Below, in pieces: positions 23,267 through 34,044 of a DNA stretch of 64,000 nt (positions are counted from its first letter, which is position 1; each line of letters starts with the position of its first letter). Origin of the DNA: Hibiscus mutabilis (lineage: Eukaryota > Streptophyta > Magnoliopsida > Malvales > Malvaceae). The notes beneath the pieces were generated by a model. That model was not told the DNA's origin, searched no databases, and worked only from the letters and a program-made list of their open reading frames with translations. The position numbers and the translations under genes are program-made. Location: assembly GCA_019671005.1 (NCBI GenBank), contig CM033718.1, positions 37,599,826 to 37,663,825 on the forward strand, given 5' to 3'.

Positions 23267-24112
23267 TCAAATATGAGTTCTACATCTTCTTCCATATAGA
23301 ACTTTGTAGGGGGCCATTTGAATAGAGGCTTGATAATTGTTGTTGTATGCAAATTTGAGTAAAGGTAGGGATTTCTCCCACGTATTCCCGAAGTCGATGA
23401 CACAAGCTCGAAGTATATCTTCTAGAATCTGAATAACTCTCTCAGATTGGCCATCGTTTTGAGGATGGAAAGTAGTGCTAAGGTGCACACGCATTCCCAA
23501 GGTCTCATGTAAGGTCCTCGAAAACTGAGCTACGAATTGAGGGTTACAATCGGAGATAATAGACACAGGGACTCCGTGTAACCGAATAACTTCACGGATA
23601 TACAACTTCGTGAGCTTAGGCAAACTGAAATCCATTCTCACCGGAAGGAAATAAGCATACATAGTAAATCGATCCACAATGACCCAAACAACATCATTCT
23701 TTTTTGGTGTCATAGGTAGGCCACTTACAAAGTCCATTGTAATACGCTCCCATTTCAACTGTGGAAGCTCGATAGGCTCTAGATGACCGGTAGGCAACTT
23801 GTGCTTAGCTTTGACTCGTTGGCAGGTCAAACACCTTTCCACAAAGTCCGTGACCTCATTCTTCATTCCTGACCACCAATATAGCTCCTTTAGATCTTTG
23901 TACATTTTAATAGCTCCCGAGTGAACAAAGACGGGGCTAGAATGAGCTTCACTCAAAATCTGATTCCGAAGATCATCTTCGTTGGGCACACAGATACGGT
24001 TGCAAAAACATAACAAACCTTCGAAATTCATTGCAAAGTCAGGATCTGTGTTGTCCTTAACCTTAGCAATGAGAGGCTGCAACTCCCCAACATTTTCTTG
24101 GAGTGATTTAAT
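23267..24112 (-). pseudogene. Element B integrase
   Basis: Open for 271 residues (24082-23267). HHCC-type zinc-binding region at 24000-23815 (HSGAIKMYKDLKELYWW, CLTCQRVKAKHK), then the core: WERITMDFVSGLPM, VVWVIVDRFT (first Asp present), VSIISDCNPQF (second Asp present), FHPQNDGQSERVIQIL (Glu present), ending YGRRCRTHI. The DDE triad is therefore complete. The reading frame continues upstream with RVQSTIIS to about 24112. It is the best-preserved integrase in the window. It is still classed as a pseudogene because RNase H, RT and protease upstream carry stops. Confidence 0.9.
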
Positions 24113-24720
24113 TCAAGATATAATGGTCGACTGCACTCTTAATTCGGCCAATAGCTTGCCATACTTCTTGAGCCAAAAATGAGCATTTAAACGTCTCGCA
24201 GAAGGGGTGGGTTTTCGACTAAGAACGTCAGCTACGACATTGGTTTTACCATGATGGTAATCAATAGCCAAGTCGTAATCTTTCAAAAGTTCCATCCACC
24301 TACGCTAATGGAGAATCAACTCTTTTTGAGTCAAAAGATACAAGCTTTTGTGATCAGTGTACAAATAACATTTTTCACCACACAGATAGTGTCGCCAAAT
24401 CTTCAAAGCGAACACAACTGCGGCTAACTCCAAACATGAGTCGGATAGTTTAGCTCATGTGTCTTGAGTTGACATGAAGTATAAGCTATGACTTTGCCTT
24501 CTTACATCAGAACACAGTCGAATCCCAAGTGGGATGCGTCGCTGTAAACGGTAAAATCTTTGCCCGACTCGGGTTGCATTAAGATAGGGGCACGAGTAAG
24601 GACTTGCTTGAGCTGATCGAAACTCCTTTGCTAATCCACAGTCCACATAAAATGAGTGTCCTTGCGGAGGAGCTTCGTCAAGGGGGAAGCAATCAATGAG
24701 AATCCCTTAATGAATCTACG
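24113..24720 (-). pseudogene. Element B RNase H (broken)
   Basis: Minus-strand segments RSFDQLKQVLTRAPIL (about 24630-24590), KDFTVYSDASHLGFDCVLM (24570-24510), GKVIAY and, after frameshifts, [23 protein letters not shown] (24275-24205). These are the RNase H motifs that follow RT in Tekay elements. Stops and frameshifts at about 24505, 24440, 24410 and 24305. Confidence 0.85.
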
Positions 24721-25693
24721 GTAGTAGCCTGTAAGGCCCAGAAAACTACGAACTTCTCCCACATTCTTCGGAGGAACCTAGTCAAAGATGGCTTGAATCT
24801 TCCTTAGGTCAACTTGAATTCCCGCAAAAGAGATCACATGGCCAAGGAAAGATACTTCGGGCAGCCAAAATTCATATTTGCTAAACTTGGCATACATTTG
24901 CTTTTCCCGAAGGGTCTGAAGCACAATCCAGAGATGTTCTTCATGAGTAGCAGCATCCTTCGAATAGATTAGAATGTCATCTATGAACATCGCCACGAAC
25001 TTATCTAGGTAGGGCCAGAACACACGGTTCATTAAGTCCATGAAGGTTGTAGGTGCATTCATAAGCCCAAATGGCATTACTAGGAATTCATAGTGGGCAT
25101 ATCTAGTCCAGAAGGTAGTCTTTGGAACATCAGACTCATTCACAAGCATTTGATAGTACCCGGATCGAAGATCTATCTTTGAGAAGACATATGTACCTTT
25201 CAATTGATCGAAAAGGTCATCTATCCTAGGAAACAGGTACTTGTTCTTGATCGTCTCCTTATTCAACTGATGATAGTCGATGCATAGGCGCATCGATCCA
25301 TCTTTCTTCTTAACAAACAACACCGGTGCTCCCCAAGGTGAGGAACTTGGTCGAATGAATCCCTTATCCAAAAGGTCTTAGATTTGGGCCTTTAGCTCCT
25401 TAACTCCACCGGAGCCATTCTATACAGAGCCATAGAGATCAAAGTAGTCCAGGTTGTTCTTCTATCCCGAATTCTACTTCTCGGATGGGAGGGAGTCCCG
25501 GAAGTTCATCGGGGAATACATTGGGAAACTCTTTTACTACCGATACATTTTTAAGTTTTAAATCTTTCATGGCATATATGAGAGTCTTCTTAGGCTCGGG
25601 TTTAGATTTCATCAAGGTTACGCTCTCCTTACCGAGTCTACAGAGATACAATTTCTTCTTCGAACAATCCACCCATGCATTCTGTTCGGCTAA
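24721..25693 (-). pseudogene. Element B reverse transcriptase (broken)
   Basis: 25672-25440 is the linker (VDCSKKKLYL, FPNVFPDELPGLPPIREVEF), a hallmark entry to gypsy RT. After stops near 25380-25440 the frame is open at 25371-24778: [72 protein letters not shown], the catalytic box [12 protein letters not shown] (about 24985-24950) and [13 protein letters not shown] (about 24845-24805). Key catalytic aspartates are present. The stop at 24778 falls inside the thumb (VPPK... continues to 24720). Confidence 0.92.
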
Positions 25694-25987
25694 CTAGTCG
25701 AGGCCTAATATGAGATTGAACTCTCGAAAGGGCAAGGCCATCAAATTTTCCGGAAAAGGGATCCTTTGGATCTTTAGGGGGCAAGCTTTGCAAACCCATT
25801 GAATGATCACACTATCTCCTAACAGATTAGAGACGACAATCTCAAAAGTGACCGGTTCTGATTCTAAGGCATACTTTGCAGTCAAAGCTTTTCTAACAAA
25901 GGAATGCCTAGAGCCTGGATCTATCAAAGCATAAACAAGATTAGAACATAATTCCACAATACCTGCAATTACATCATGATCATCTTC
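25694..25987 (-). pseudogene. Element B aspartic protease
   Basis: The active site YALIDPGSRHSFV (about 25925-25885) has the Asp-Pro-Gly form usual in Tekay/Del proteases, and the LILGLD box ends the open stretch. The stop at 25694-25696 sits where the family has Trp (GLD-stop-L for GLDWL), a TGG-to-TAG change. Confidence 0.85.
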
Positions 25988-27269
25988 CTACTCATGATCC
26001 CAAGCATGGTACATCTGGGCTGAAGTCTGAGGGTCACGACTAGCTGGAGAGGCATTAGTGTTGCGAGGTCTCCCCACTGATCCAGTTTGCACTTGCTTTG
26101 ATCCTCTCATTTTACTAGGGTTGTTCTGAGAATCTACGGATATAGGGGCGTGCGGATTCCGTGGACACTGCCTGATGAAGTGGCCAGATTCACCACAAAG
26201 ATAACACGATCCAAATTGTCTATGGCACTGCCCAGGGTGCCTCTTCTGGAAAAAAATTACACAAAGAGATTTGAGAACCTTACACAGAACCACTTGTACT
26301 GTCTATTGAAGCTGTGCGAGCAACAAATGTTCCTGCAGACTGGAACTATGGCACATAACCGGATTGTGGTAGCTGTTGAAAGGTAGCAGACTTCTGATCC
26401 TACTACTTACCCTTCTTCTGAGATGGGGGTGGCTTAGAATCATCTCAGAACCTCTTATCAAATCGAGCCTGGTTCCCTTTCCTTCTTTCGGAAGCCTTTT
26501 GGGAGGCTTCAGCAGCAATGGCTTGATTAACCAATGTTTGGAAGTCCTCTAACTCCAAGACAGTGAAAAGAGGACGCAGTTCATCACAGAGGCCATCAAC
26601 GAACATCCGGCATTTTTCTTTCTCCGTGTGTATAATCTCAGCACCATATCTTGCATACTTATAGAAATCCTAGATATGTTGTTCTACGGGTCGTCCTTCT
26701 TGCCTCTGATGGAGGAATCTCTTACGCCTTTCAGCGATATAGTGGTCACTGATATACTTTTTGCAAAACTCCTGAAGGAAGAAATCCCACGTAATTCTAT
26801 GTTCAGGCACGGTGAGTGTCACTGTATCCCACCAACTCTGGGCCTCCTCAATAATCAAGGCTAAGGCGCACTCGAGCTTATATTCTTCAGGGCACTTCAT
26901 TTGCTTATTCAACACTTTCAAAGTGTTCTCCAACCTGTATTTTGTGACTTTAGGGTTGTCCAAGTCCTGGCCGGTAAAGTTGTAAATAGGGTATTGTTTG
27001 AGGTTGTCAGTAGGCTCCCTCGAAACAGTCAGGGTGGCTACAACAGGCTGAAGGGATGGTTCTTGTCGGAGGGACATAACCACTTGCTTTATCATGTCGA
27101 CCATGGACATCAGATATTCCTGCTAAGCAGGCGATATCAACGGAGGATGAGGCAGATCGTTTTGCCCCACTTGTTTGGACCTAACTTCTGCCTAGAGATT
27201 ATCCCCTTACGTAGAGGAAGAGCTGAGATTTGGTTCATCATTAACGCGTCCATCAGTAGGCATGGACAT
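25988..27269 (-). pseudogene. Element B gag (broken)
   Basis: The first ATG is at 27269 (MSMPTDGRVNDEPNLSSS). Stops follow at about 27200, 27185 and 27125. From 27110 it is open for 146 residues: VVATLTVSREPTDNLKQYPI, NFTGQDLDNPKVTKY, CALALIIEEAQSWWDTV, TWDFFLQEFCKKYISDHYIA, ERRKRFLHQRQEGRPVEQHI, the capsid region typical of chromovirus gag. After a stop and frameshift the zinc knuckle CYLCGESGHFIRQC (26215-26170; CX2CX4HX4C intact) follows. Length and order match Tekay/Del gag. The frame runs into protease without a recognisable separate start. Confidence 0.9.
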
Positions 27270-27405
27270 ATTCGGATCTAATCATACAGAAATATTAAAT
27301 CGTGTAAGCTGCAAGTCACAGATAACATGTACAAATAACTCCTAGGTGGCATAAGTACATATAGACTCATAATGGACTTCAGTTTAGTCATAGAATAGAC
27401 TAAAC

Positions 27406-27421
27406 CTAGGCTTTAATACCA
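27406..27421 (-). other. Primer binding site of element B, tRNA-iMet type
   Basis: Minus-strand TGGTATTAAAGCCTAG lies four bases from the LTR end. It differs from the usual initiator-tRNA-Met primer site (TGGTATCAGAGC) by C-to-T and G-to-A changes only. Confidence 0.8.
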
Positions 27422-27835
27422 CAACTGTAACACCGCCTTCTTGGCCTGGTAGAGAGCCAGGTCGGAAGGTGTTATCAAAAGCTTATTCAGAGATCGGAAG
27501 ACGAAATCGAAGTTAGGAATCGAAGTTTGGAACTTGTTTGGAGTATTTTATTAGTCATTTACAAGACTTGTCAAATATGTTTGTTAGTAATCTTATTAGA
27601 ATTGAGGTCAATTTTAACCTTTTACAAACTTAGGGACTAAATTGTAAACTTTACATATTAGCAACCTTAACTCAATTCTTCATTACCGACTTGTAATTAA
27701 ACTTACCAATTATTAATCTATGAAGTTTCATTACTATTGGATATCGTTGGCTTGCTTATTTAGACCGAATAGTTATTAGTGACCAAATTGCAAACTGCCT
27801 AAACCTTCTTTTTATTTAATATAACAAAATTAACT

Positions 27836-28130
27836 AACACCGTATTGATACCCTAAGGGCCATATCGATACGCTAAGCCTAATTTTAGATTTCTAGATTC
27901 TAAGGATGTCAAACCCGTACCGATACAGCTAGTCCAGTATCGATACACGTTGACTGCATTGACTCCGTTCCGATACGCTCTAAGATCTTATCGATAACTT
28001 TTTCCCATCCAGATTCCAGTGACCAAAATCCGTACCAATACGCCCTAGCCGTATCGATACGTCATGTTTTCTTTTAGTCAAATTATGCCTGGCCGTATCG
28101 ATACGCCATCACCCGTATCGATACACTTGG
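27836..28130. repeat. GTATCGATAC motif array of the B 5' LTR
   Basis: Exact copies at 27937-27946, 28051-28060, 28095-28104 and 28115-28124, plus about seven degenerate ones. The best-preserved array in the window. Confidence 0.85.
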
Positions 28131-29127
28131 ACATGTAATGACAACATTTTACTAGTTTTTATTTGAATTACCCAAGCAAACGTTATTCAAATTTTACCAA
28201 ACTTTACCCGCTATCTTAAAAATAATATTTCTATTTGCATGTCAAATTTTAGAGCATTTCGAATCCATTTGCTAAGGTTTTACTAATTAGTGCATTTAGG
28301 CTCATTTTAACTAGGTTACCAATCCCCAAATTATACCATATTACACATACATCACTTAGGCTATTCTAGGATTATACAAACATATCCAAAATAAGTCATT
28401 TCAACACATATAGACCTTATGCCATGTTATTAGAAGTTCGGAAACGAATGTAAACATACATATAACTTGCGGAAGTGACTTGCAGCCGAGAGATTACACG
28501 ATCGAGCTCGGGAGATCTCAAGATCCTGAAATGCATGAGACACACACATATGTTAGGCTTATATAGCCTAGTGAGGTAGTCATAATAAACATAGTAGAAT
28601 AACATGTCATGCATAGCAATCTATCATCAAGAATAGCATGGTAACATAATTAGGCATTATGTTTGGGATCATTTATCATATTCTCACATAATCATAGCAT
28701 GATTAAAGGCATATTAATCCTCGTGGACAATGTAACAAATGGATACAATGATTCCCCTTTACACCATCACATATGTTAGAAAAGAGGTCGTAGCCTTGAG
28801 CCGTAGCTCCGGATAAATCCACTACACAATCCATCCTTAGCTCCCCCACATAGAGGCCGTAGCCCCAGACCGTAGTCCACCCTTACTTATACGAGCTCAA
28901 ATAACCCTATGGCATGCCAAATGTATCCAAAACTCACAAATGTCCAGGGATTCACATATATCAATGTATTTTCTTACCTTTGTGCTCATAGGTTATCACA
29001 TATCAGAAACTGAATTGAGCCTTAGCTCCATATACAAATCATACCATATTCATAACATATCATAACATGTTCATAGGTTATTCATATCGAATCACATACT
29101 TCAAACATCTCATGTATGTTTATAACC

Positions 29128-29916
29128 ATTCGAATCCGTATGATTGCTCTACTTGAGCCCTTAACAAAATACACATCAATTTACAAATCAAATGCAACGA
29201 GATGGCACCTAGCCTATTCCTTGAAACGACTACACTCACCTTAATTATGGGGCTCTCGAATTGAAGTTCTGACGTGGCTAGCTTCCTTCGGAGATGACGA
29301 TGAGTCCTTCTCCAACACTTGAGCTAGTACAAAATTAGTAGTCGCATTAGAATTCGATCTAAGGATTCAGAATTGTATTTTAAGCTTACCAAAGCTCAAA
29401 GACAACATTGAATTAACGAAATCAACCACCTAATTCATGGGTTGCTACTTGAACCAAGAAAACCTAACCCCAAAATTAAACTCCAATAAACATTAGAATC
29501 ATCAAGTTGATTGTGGGGTTTTATTCGAATCCGTATGATTGCTTGCTTCAGCCCTTAACAAAATGCACATCAATTTACAAATCAAATGCAATGGGATGAC
29601 ACCTAGCCTATCCCTTGACACGACTACACTCACCTTGATTATGAGGCTCTCGAATTGAAATTCTGATGTGTGTAGCTTCCTTTGAAGATGACGAGGAGTC
29701 CTTCTCCAACACTTGAGCTAGTACAAAATTAGGAGTTGCATTAGAATTCGATCTAAGGATTCAAAATTTTATTTTAAGCTTACCAAAGCTCAAAGACAAC
29801 ATTGAATTAACGAAATCAACCCCCTAATTCATGGGTTGCTACTTGAACCAAGAAAACCTAACCTTAGAATTAAACTCCAACAAACATTAGAATCATCAAA
29901 TCTATTATGGGGTTTA
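29128..29916. repeat. ~397-bp tandem duplication inside the B 5' LTR
   Basis: The segment opening ATTCGAATCCGTATGATTGC starts at 29128 and again at 29525, with the same CACTCACCTT...CTTCCTTCGG-type course through both. The left LTR has it once. The two copies differ at many positions, so the duplication is not recent or was made from a divergent template. Confidence 0.85.
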
Positions 29917-30080
29917 ACTCACCAAGTCGAAGGCTTTCAAACGGTGTATTTAAATCGAGCAAAGGATGAGATAAACCGATGTGCTTGCTTAGCTCAAGGT
30001 AGAAGATGAAGATGGTGGTGTGTGCTTATTTTGATAACAAAAGTGGGTTTAGTTTGCTAGGGATTCAAAGATAAAGAAGA

Positions 30081-33000
30081 AGATCCTAAAAGCACATGAT
30101 GGAGAACAAGACACCATAGATTGCTTAGTTAGACAATCAAATCTTTCGTTAATACCTTACCCAATTGTTCGAACTCATATTTGGAAAGCAAGTTAATTCT
30201 TTAAATCACTTCCAATTACTTTATTCAAGCAAACAAGGCTATATCTACTGGACATCGAACCAACTATAGGTACTTACCCAATTTAAGTAATATATTGCAT
30301 GAAATTTGAATTGTCCTTAGGTCAAATTATAGTGATATATTATGTAGTCCAATACAATAATGATATAAATATAAACTTTTAATCTTTTACACAACAAGGT
30401 ACTGACTTATGACTTAAATCTTAGCCAAGCATGTAAACAATGTTCAATTTATTATTGTCAAATCAACAAGTATCTAGTAAGCCATTGTTTATCGTCCTAA
30501 ACGGCTAGAGACCATTCACGAGATCATATTGTCATAACTGTGTAACTTGGGACCTTCCTATTATTGTGTAATAACAACTTAAACATTCAAATACTACTCG
30601 GTTATCATACTAACCACAGTAATAAGGCATAAAGACTCGTCTACAACAGTGGAAATCTCTCAATATCTTATATATAGCATAACTTAATCATCAAGCAAGT
30701 ATTTAATACATCTTCTCATAAATTCATAGCAAACAACCTTCTAAAACATTAAATCACAGCATGTCAAATTAATTCACTAAGTAACATGTGCATAACAGGC
30801 CATTAGTTCCACAAGAAACATGGCAATTCAACTTAACTATAAACCGCTCTAATGGTAAACAAGATTCAAACAAATCGAAATAACCATAACATGATCATCA
30901 AAAACATTTGAATTCCATTCTAACTTAGTTTAACTAATCATGCAGGCTTTCAATTTCTATTTTCGTCAAAGCTTAGCCAACAAACAAACAAAAAGCATAA
31001 TGACCCATTTACAAATCGGGATCCATATAGCAATCAATAATCATGTTAGTTACTAGAATTCTATTACAAATGCAATATGCCACCATTCTATAAGTTTCGA
31101 AGAAAGACATAAACAACAATGGAATCTTTACGGTGTTACTTGCAACCTTTTTACACGAACAACCAAATGATTATTATTATAACCTGCAAATGCATGGAAA
31201 TGAACACATTAGGCTTACATAGCCAAAGTGAGGTAGAAATTTTGAAATGGCAATACAAAATGTTAATGATGATATATGTAAAGATTAGGAATTCATGCAC
31301 AATTTAGCAGTTGATATTTAGCAGTTTAATCAAGACATTGATCATTGGAAGCTTAGTCGAAGTTCATAGACATTTCAAGTCTTAATCACATTTCTTTCAT
31401 AGTTTTCAGCTGAATTCATTTGAACTCTTCACGAACTTATCAAAGTTCATAACATTTCCTTTTGAGTCTTATCAAGCTTTCGGAGTTCTTGTCATAACTT
31501 GACAAAGTCCCGAATACAGTTTTTCAAAGTTTATAACAGATTTCTTTCAAAAGTTATGTCTTTAAAATTGTTTGCCTTGGATCACATTTGGTCATAAGTA
31601 GCACTGGTCCGTGTTTGACCATATTGGTCCATGTTACACATAGCTCAAAGCACATAACAATGGCTAGTGTCAAAAACATAACAATCCTAACTTCTCAACT
31701 ATCCAACCAAACTGTCGCCAGTATATCCATATAATGGGTCGTCACCTGAGCCAAAGCTTATGGACCGTAGTCCCTGAATTATACCATGTACTATGCCAAA
31801 GTGTCCAAGGGCTTCCATTAAATAGGCAACTTAGGTATTTTACACCTTGAAGATTAGAAGGTATCTAATGATATAAGTAATCTTTCTTTCTTCTTTTCTT
31901 AATAACTTATAGCTTAAGAAGGACTTTTAGTTCCTTAATGTATATAAGTTCTTATAACTTTAAAGCTTGTGTTTGTTTCTTTTATGACATACTTATAAAG
32001 AGTTTAGAGTTTGATACTGAATTTTAAGCAAAGCTCATATATCTATGTATGTACTTTAATTCAATAGTCTCGAAACATCACATCATAGCATACAATACAT
32101 CCATGATGCACATGCAACACATATCTTATCCATGATGTTTACTATTTCAAAATGAATGTAACCCAACCCATGTGCTCTAATTGAGTCTTATGCGCAAATG
32201 AATGTATTTCGAACTTAACACATCAAATAACATACATTAGGGCGACACTGTGTCAACCCAAATGTAAAAACTACACTCACCTCTTATCCTGAAGTTACGG
32301 GATACCTGAATCCATAATTATCCCTAGCTTCCAACTAATTGTTTTCTTCTACTCTTCCTTATCATAATGTGTACGTCATACAAAAAACAAGAAGTCATAA
32401 TAATCAATTCAATTCATTCAATTCACAAAACGGCCCCTTTAAGTTTTATATCAATGCAAAACAATCCCAAATATAGATATACATATACACATGCTTAAAA
32501 CAATTCCATATGTTTCCCATACTTTCAAATCAGCCTCCCATTCTTACATATACATTCTTATATCCCAAAATAGTGCTATGTCTTTAGATACTCAAAAACA
32601 ATCCACGAATTTTCATACATGCCCAAAATAGTCCTATTTACACATAAATATACATACATATACACAAAACAATCTATTTGATTTCATACATACACAAAAC
32701 ATCCCTTATAGATGCAAGAAGAGTCCTTAATTGTTTCATTACATGTCAAAACAGTCAAAAAAATTCACACGTGCACACATATATATTTAAATCAATCCAA
32801 CATTTATTCTCATGTATCAGAACAATCTAGAATTCACATGTTCACACACACATGTATATTCAAGTTAGTCTAGCATGTATTCTCATGTATCAAAATAATC
32901 CATGATATATATATATATATATACTCAAAATAGTGCTATTAAGATTTCAAAACTGTCCAATTTTGATACAAAAATAGTCTCGTTTTAGTTTGCATGGCAA

Positions 33001-34044
33001 CCCTTCTATTAAGCTTTCAAAATTGTCCAATTTTGATGCAAAATAGTCTTGCTTTAATTTGCAAAACAACTTTCTATTAAACACACTATGACAACTCTTA
33101 CTTATTGCAAAAACAGTCCATATACATATATATACATATACGAAATAGCCCCCTTTTAGTTTAGTTACTCAAAAATAGCCACTATTCTAGATTAAAGAAT
33201 CTATCCATTTTTTATCAAGACAACCCCTTTGAAAATTCTTTAATTACACAAATTAGTCCCAGAACTTTATCAACACACACTATATTTCAGCTTATAAAAT
33301 TAGTCCACATTTATTTCTGACAACAACCTCTAAGTGAAATATCTTAATTCACAACCATCTAGAACCCATTATTATCAAACAAGGTGACCAGATTCACAAT
33401 TCAAGTGTAATCTACAAAATTTACTCATACAAGGACCCAATCGAACAATCAAATTATTTCGATAACATTACGACTCCATAACAGCAACTTGACTTTCAAA
33501 ATTGCATTTGCAAAATCACAAAAAACAGGGAAATTAAACATGTATACTATTTGAATGATTTAACATTTCATGATATAGATTCGTTGCTTTCAACTAGAAT
33601 TTTCTCAAACAAATACATATCAAACATGATCATTCCAACATGAATTCAATTCATATAAATCAACCATGCAAGAATCCCTTCAACCAGTTTTTAAATCCCA
33701 AAAATTCATCACAAAACCAAGATTGAAACTTAAGCTTTATCTAATTCCAAGGGAAGGAATAGCTTCTTACCTTATAAATCCAACAGCTCGGTTCAAAACT
33801 TTTAAATTGATTCATGAATTGATGCAAGAATCCACATGCTATCAAGACAATATTGACTTTAATTTATAAACATTTATTTTTTTACAGACTCATTAGCTTG
33901 TTAATTCTAAAATAGATTCGACATCTATCCATTCAAAATCAATGTGAGAGAAGTAACTTAAGCATTAAGAAACTTCTTGGACTTGATAGCATGCTAGATA
34001 CAATATGAAACATTTAGCATAATCCAAATTTCATTAATAAGGTA
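30081..34044 (-). repeat. C tandem unit 1 (partial long LTR, 3964 bp)
   Basis: Starts AGATCCTAAAAGCAC. Noncoding, with the same internal landmarks as Tekay-type LTRs (AAATGCATGGAAATGAACAC, ACACTCACCTCTTATCCTG). It includes the AGTCC-rich stretch at 32430-33190 and an (AT)n tract near 32905. Its last ~220 bases (from about 33825) are not present at the end of unit 3. Small ORFs inside are not credible genes. Confidence 0.85.
32430..33190. repeat. Dispersed AAAACAGTCC/AAAATAGTCC word cluster in C unit 1
   Basis: Words of the form (C)AAAA(C/T)A(G/A)TC(C/T) recur every few tens of bases, mixed with ACATATATA runs. The same cluster recurs in unit 2 (36430-37160) and, with other word variants, in unit 3 (41940-42670). 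Confidence 0.6.

Larger units (their letters stand above)
19919..30084 (-). mobile_element. Element B: Tekay/Del-type LTR retrotransposon
   Basis: Minus-strand order: 5' LTR (right, 27426 to about 30084, truncated), tRNA-iMet-type primer site, gag, protease, RT, RNase H, integrase, C-terminal domain, polypurine tract, 3' LTR (left, 19919-22656). The internal part is about 4.8 kb. The left flank is Ogre post-protease sequence. On the right the LTR breaks off into the C tandem units with the short shared word AAGA at the junction, so the right target duplication is lost. All ORFs have stops, but catalytic residues of RT and integrase are largely preserved. Confidence 0.9.
27426..30084 (-). repeat. 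5' LTR of element B, truncated and internally duplicated
   Basis: Begins TGTAACACC as the left LTR and follows it to about 30080 (AAAGATAAAGAAGAAGA), where the left LTR goes on with CATCTCTTT but this copy switches to the C units. About 550 bp of LTR end and the target duplication are missing. It contains a ~397-bp tandem duplication and the GTATCGATAC array at 27836-28130. Confidence 0.88.
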
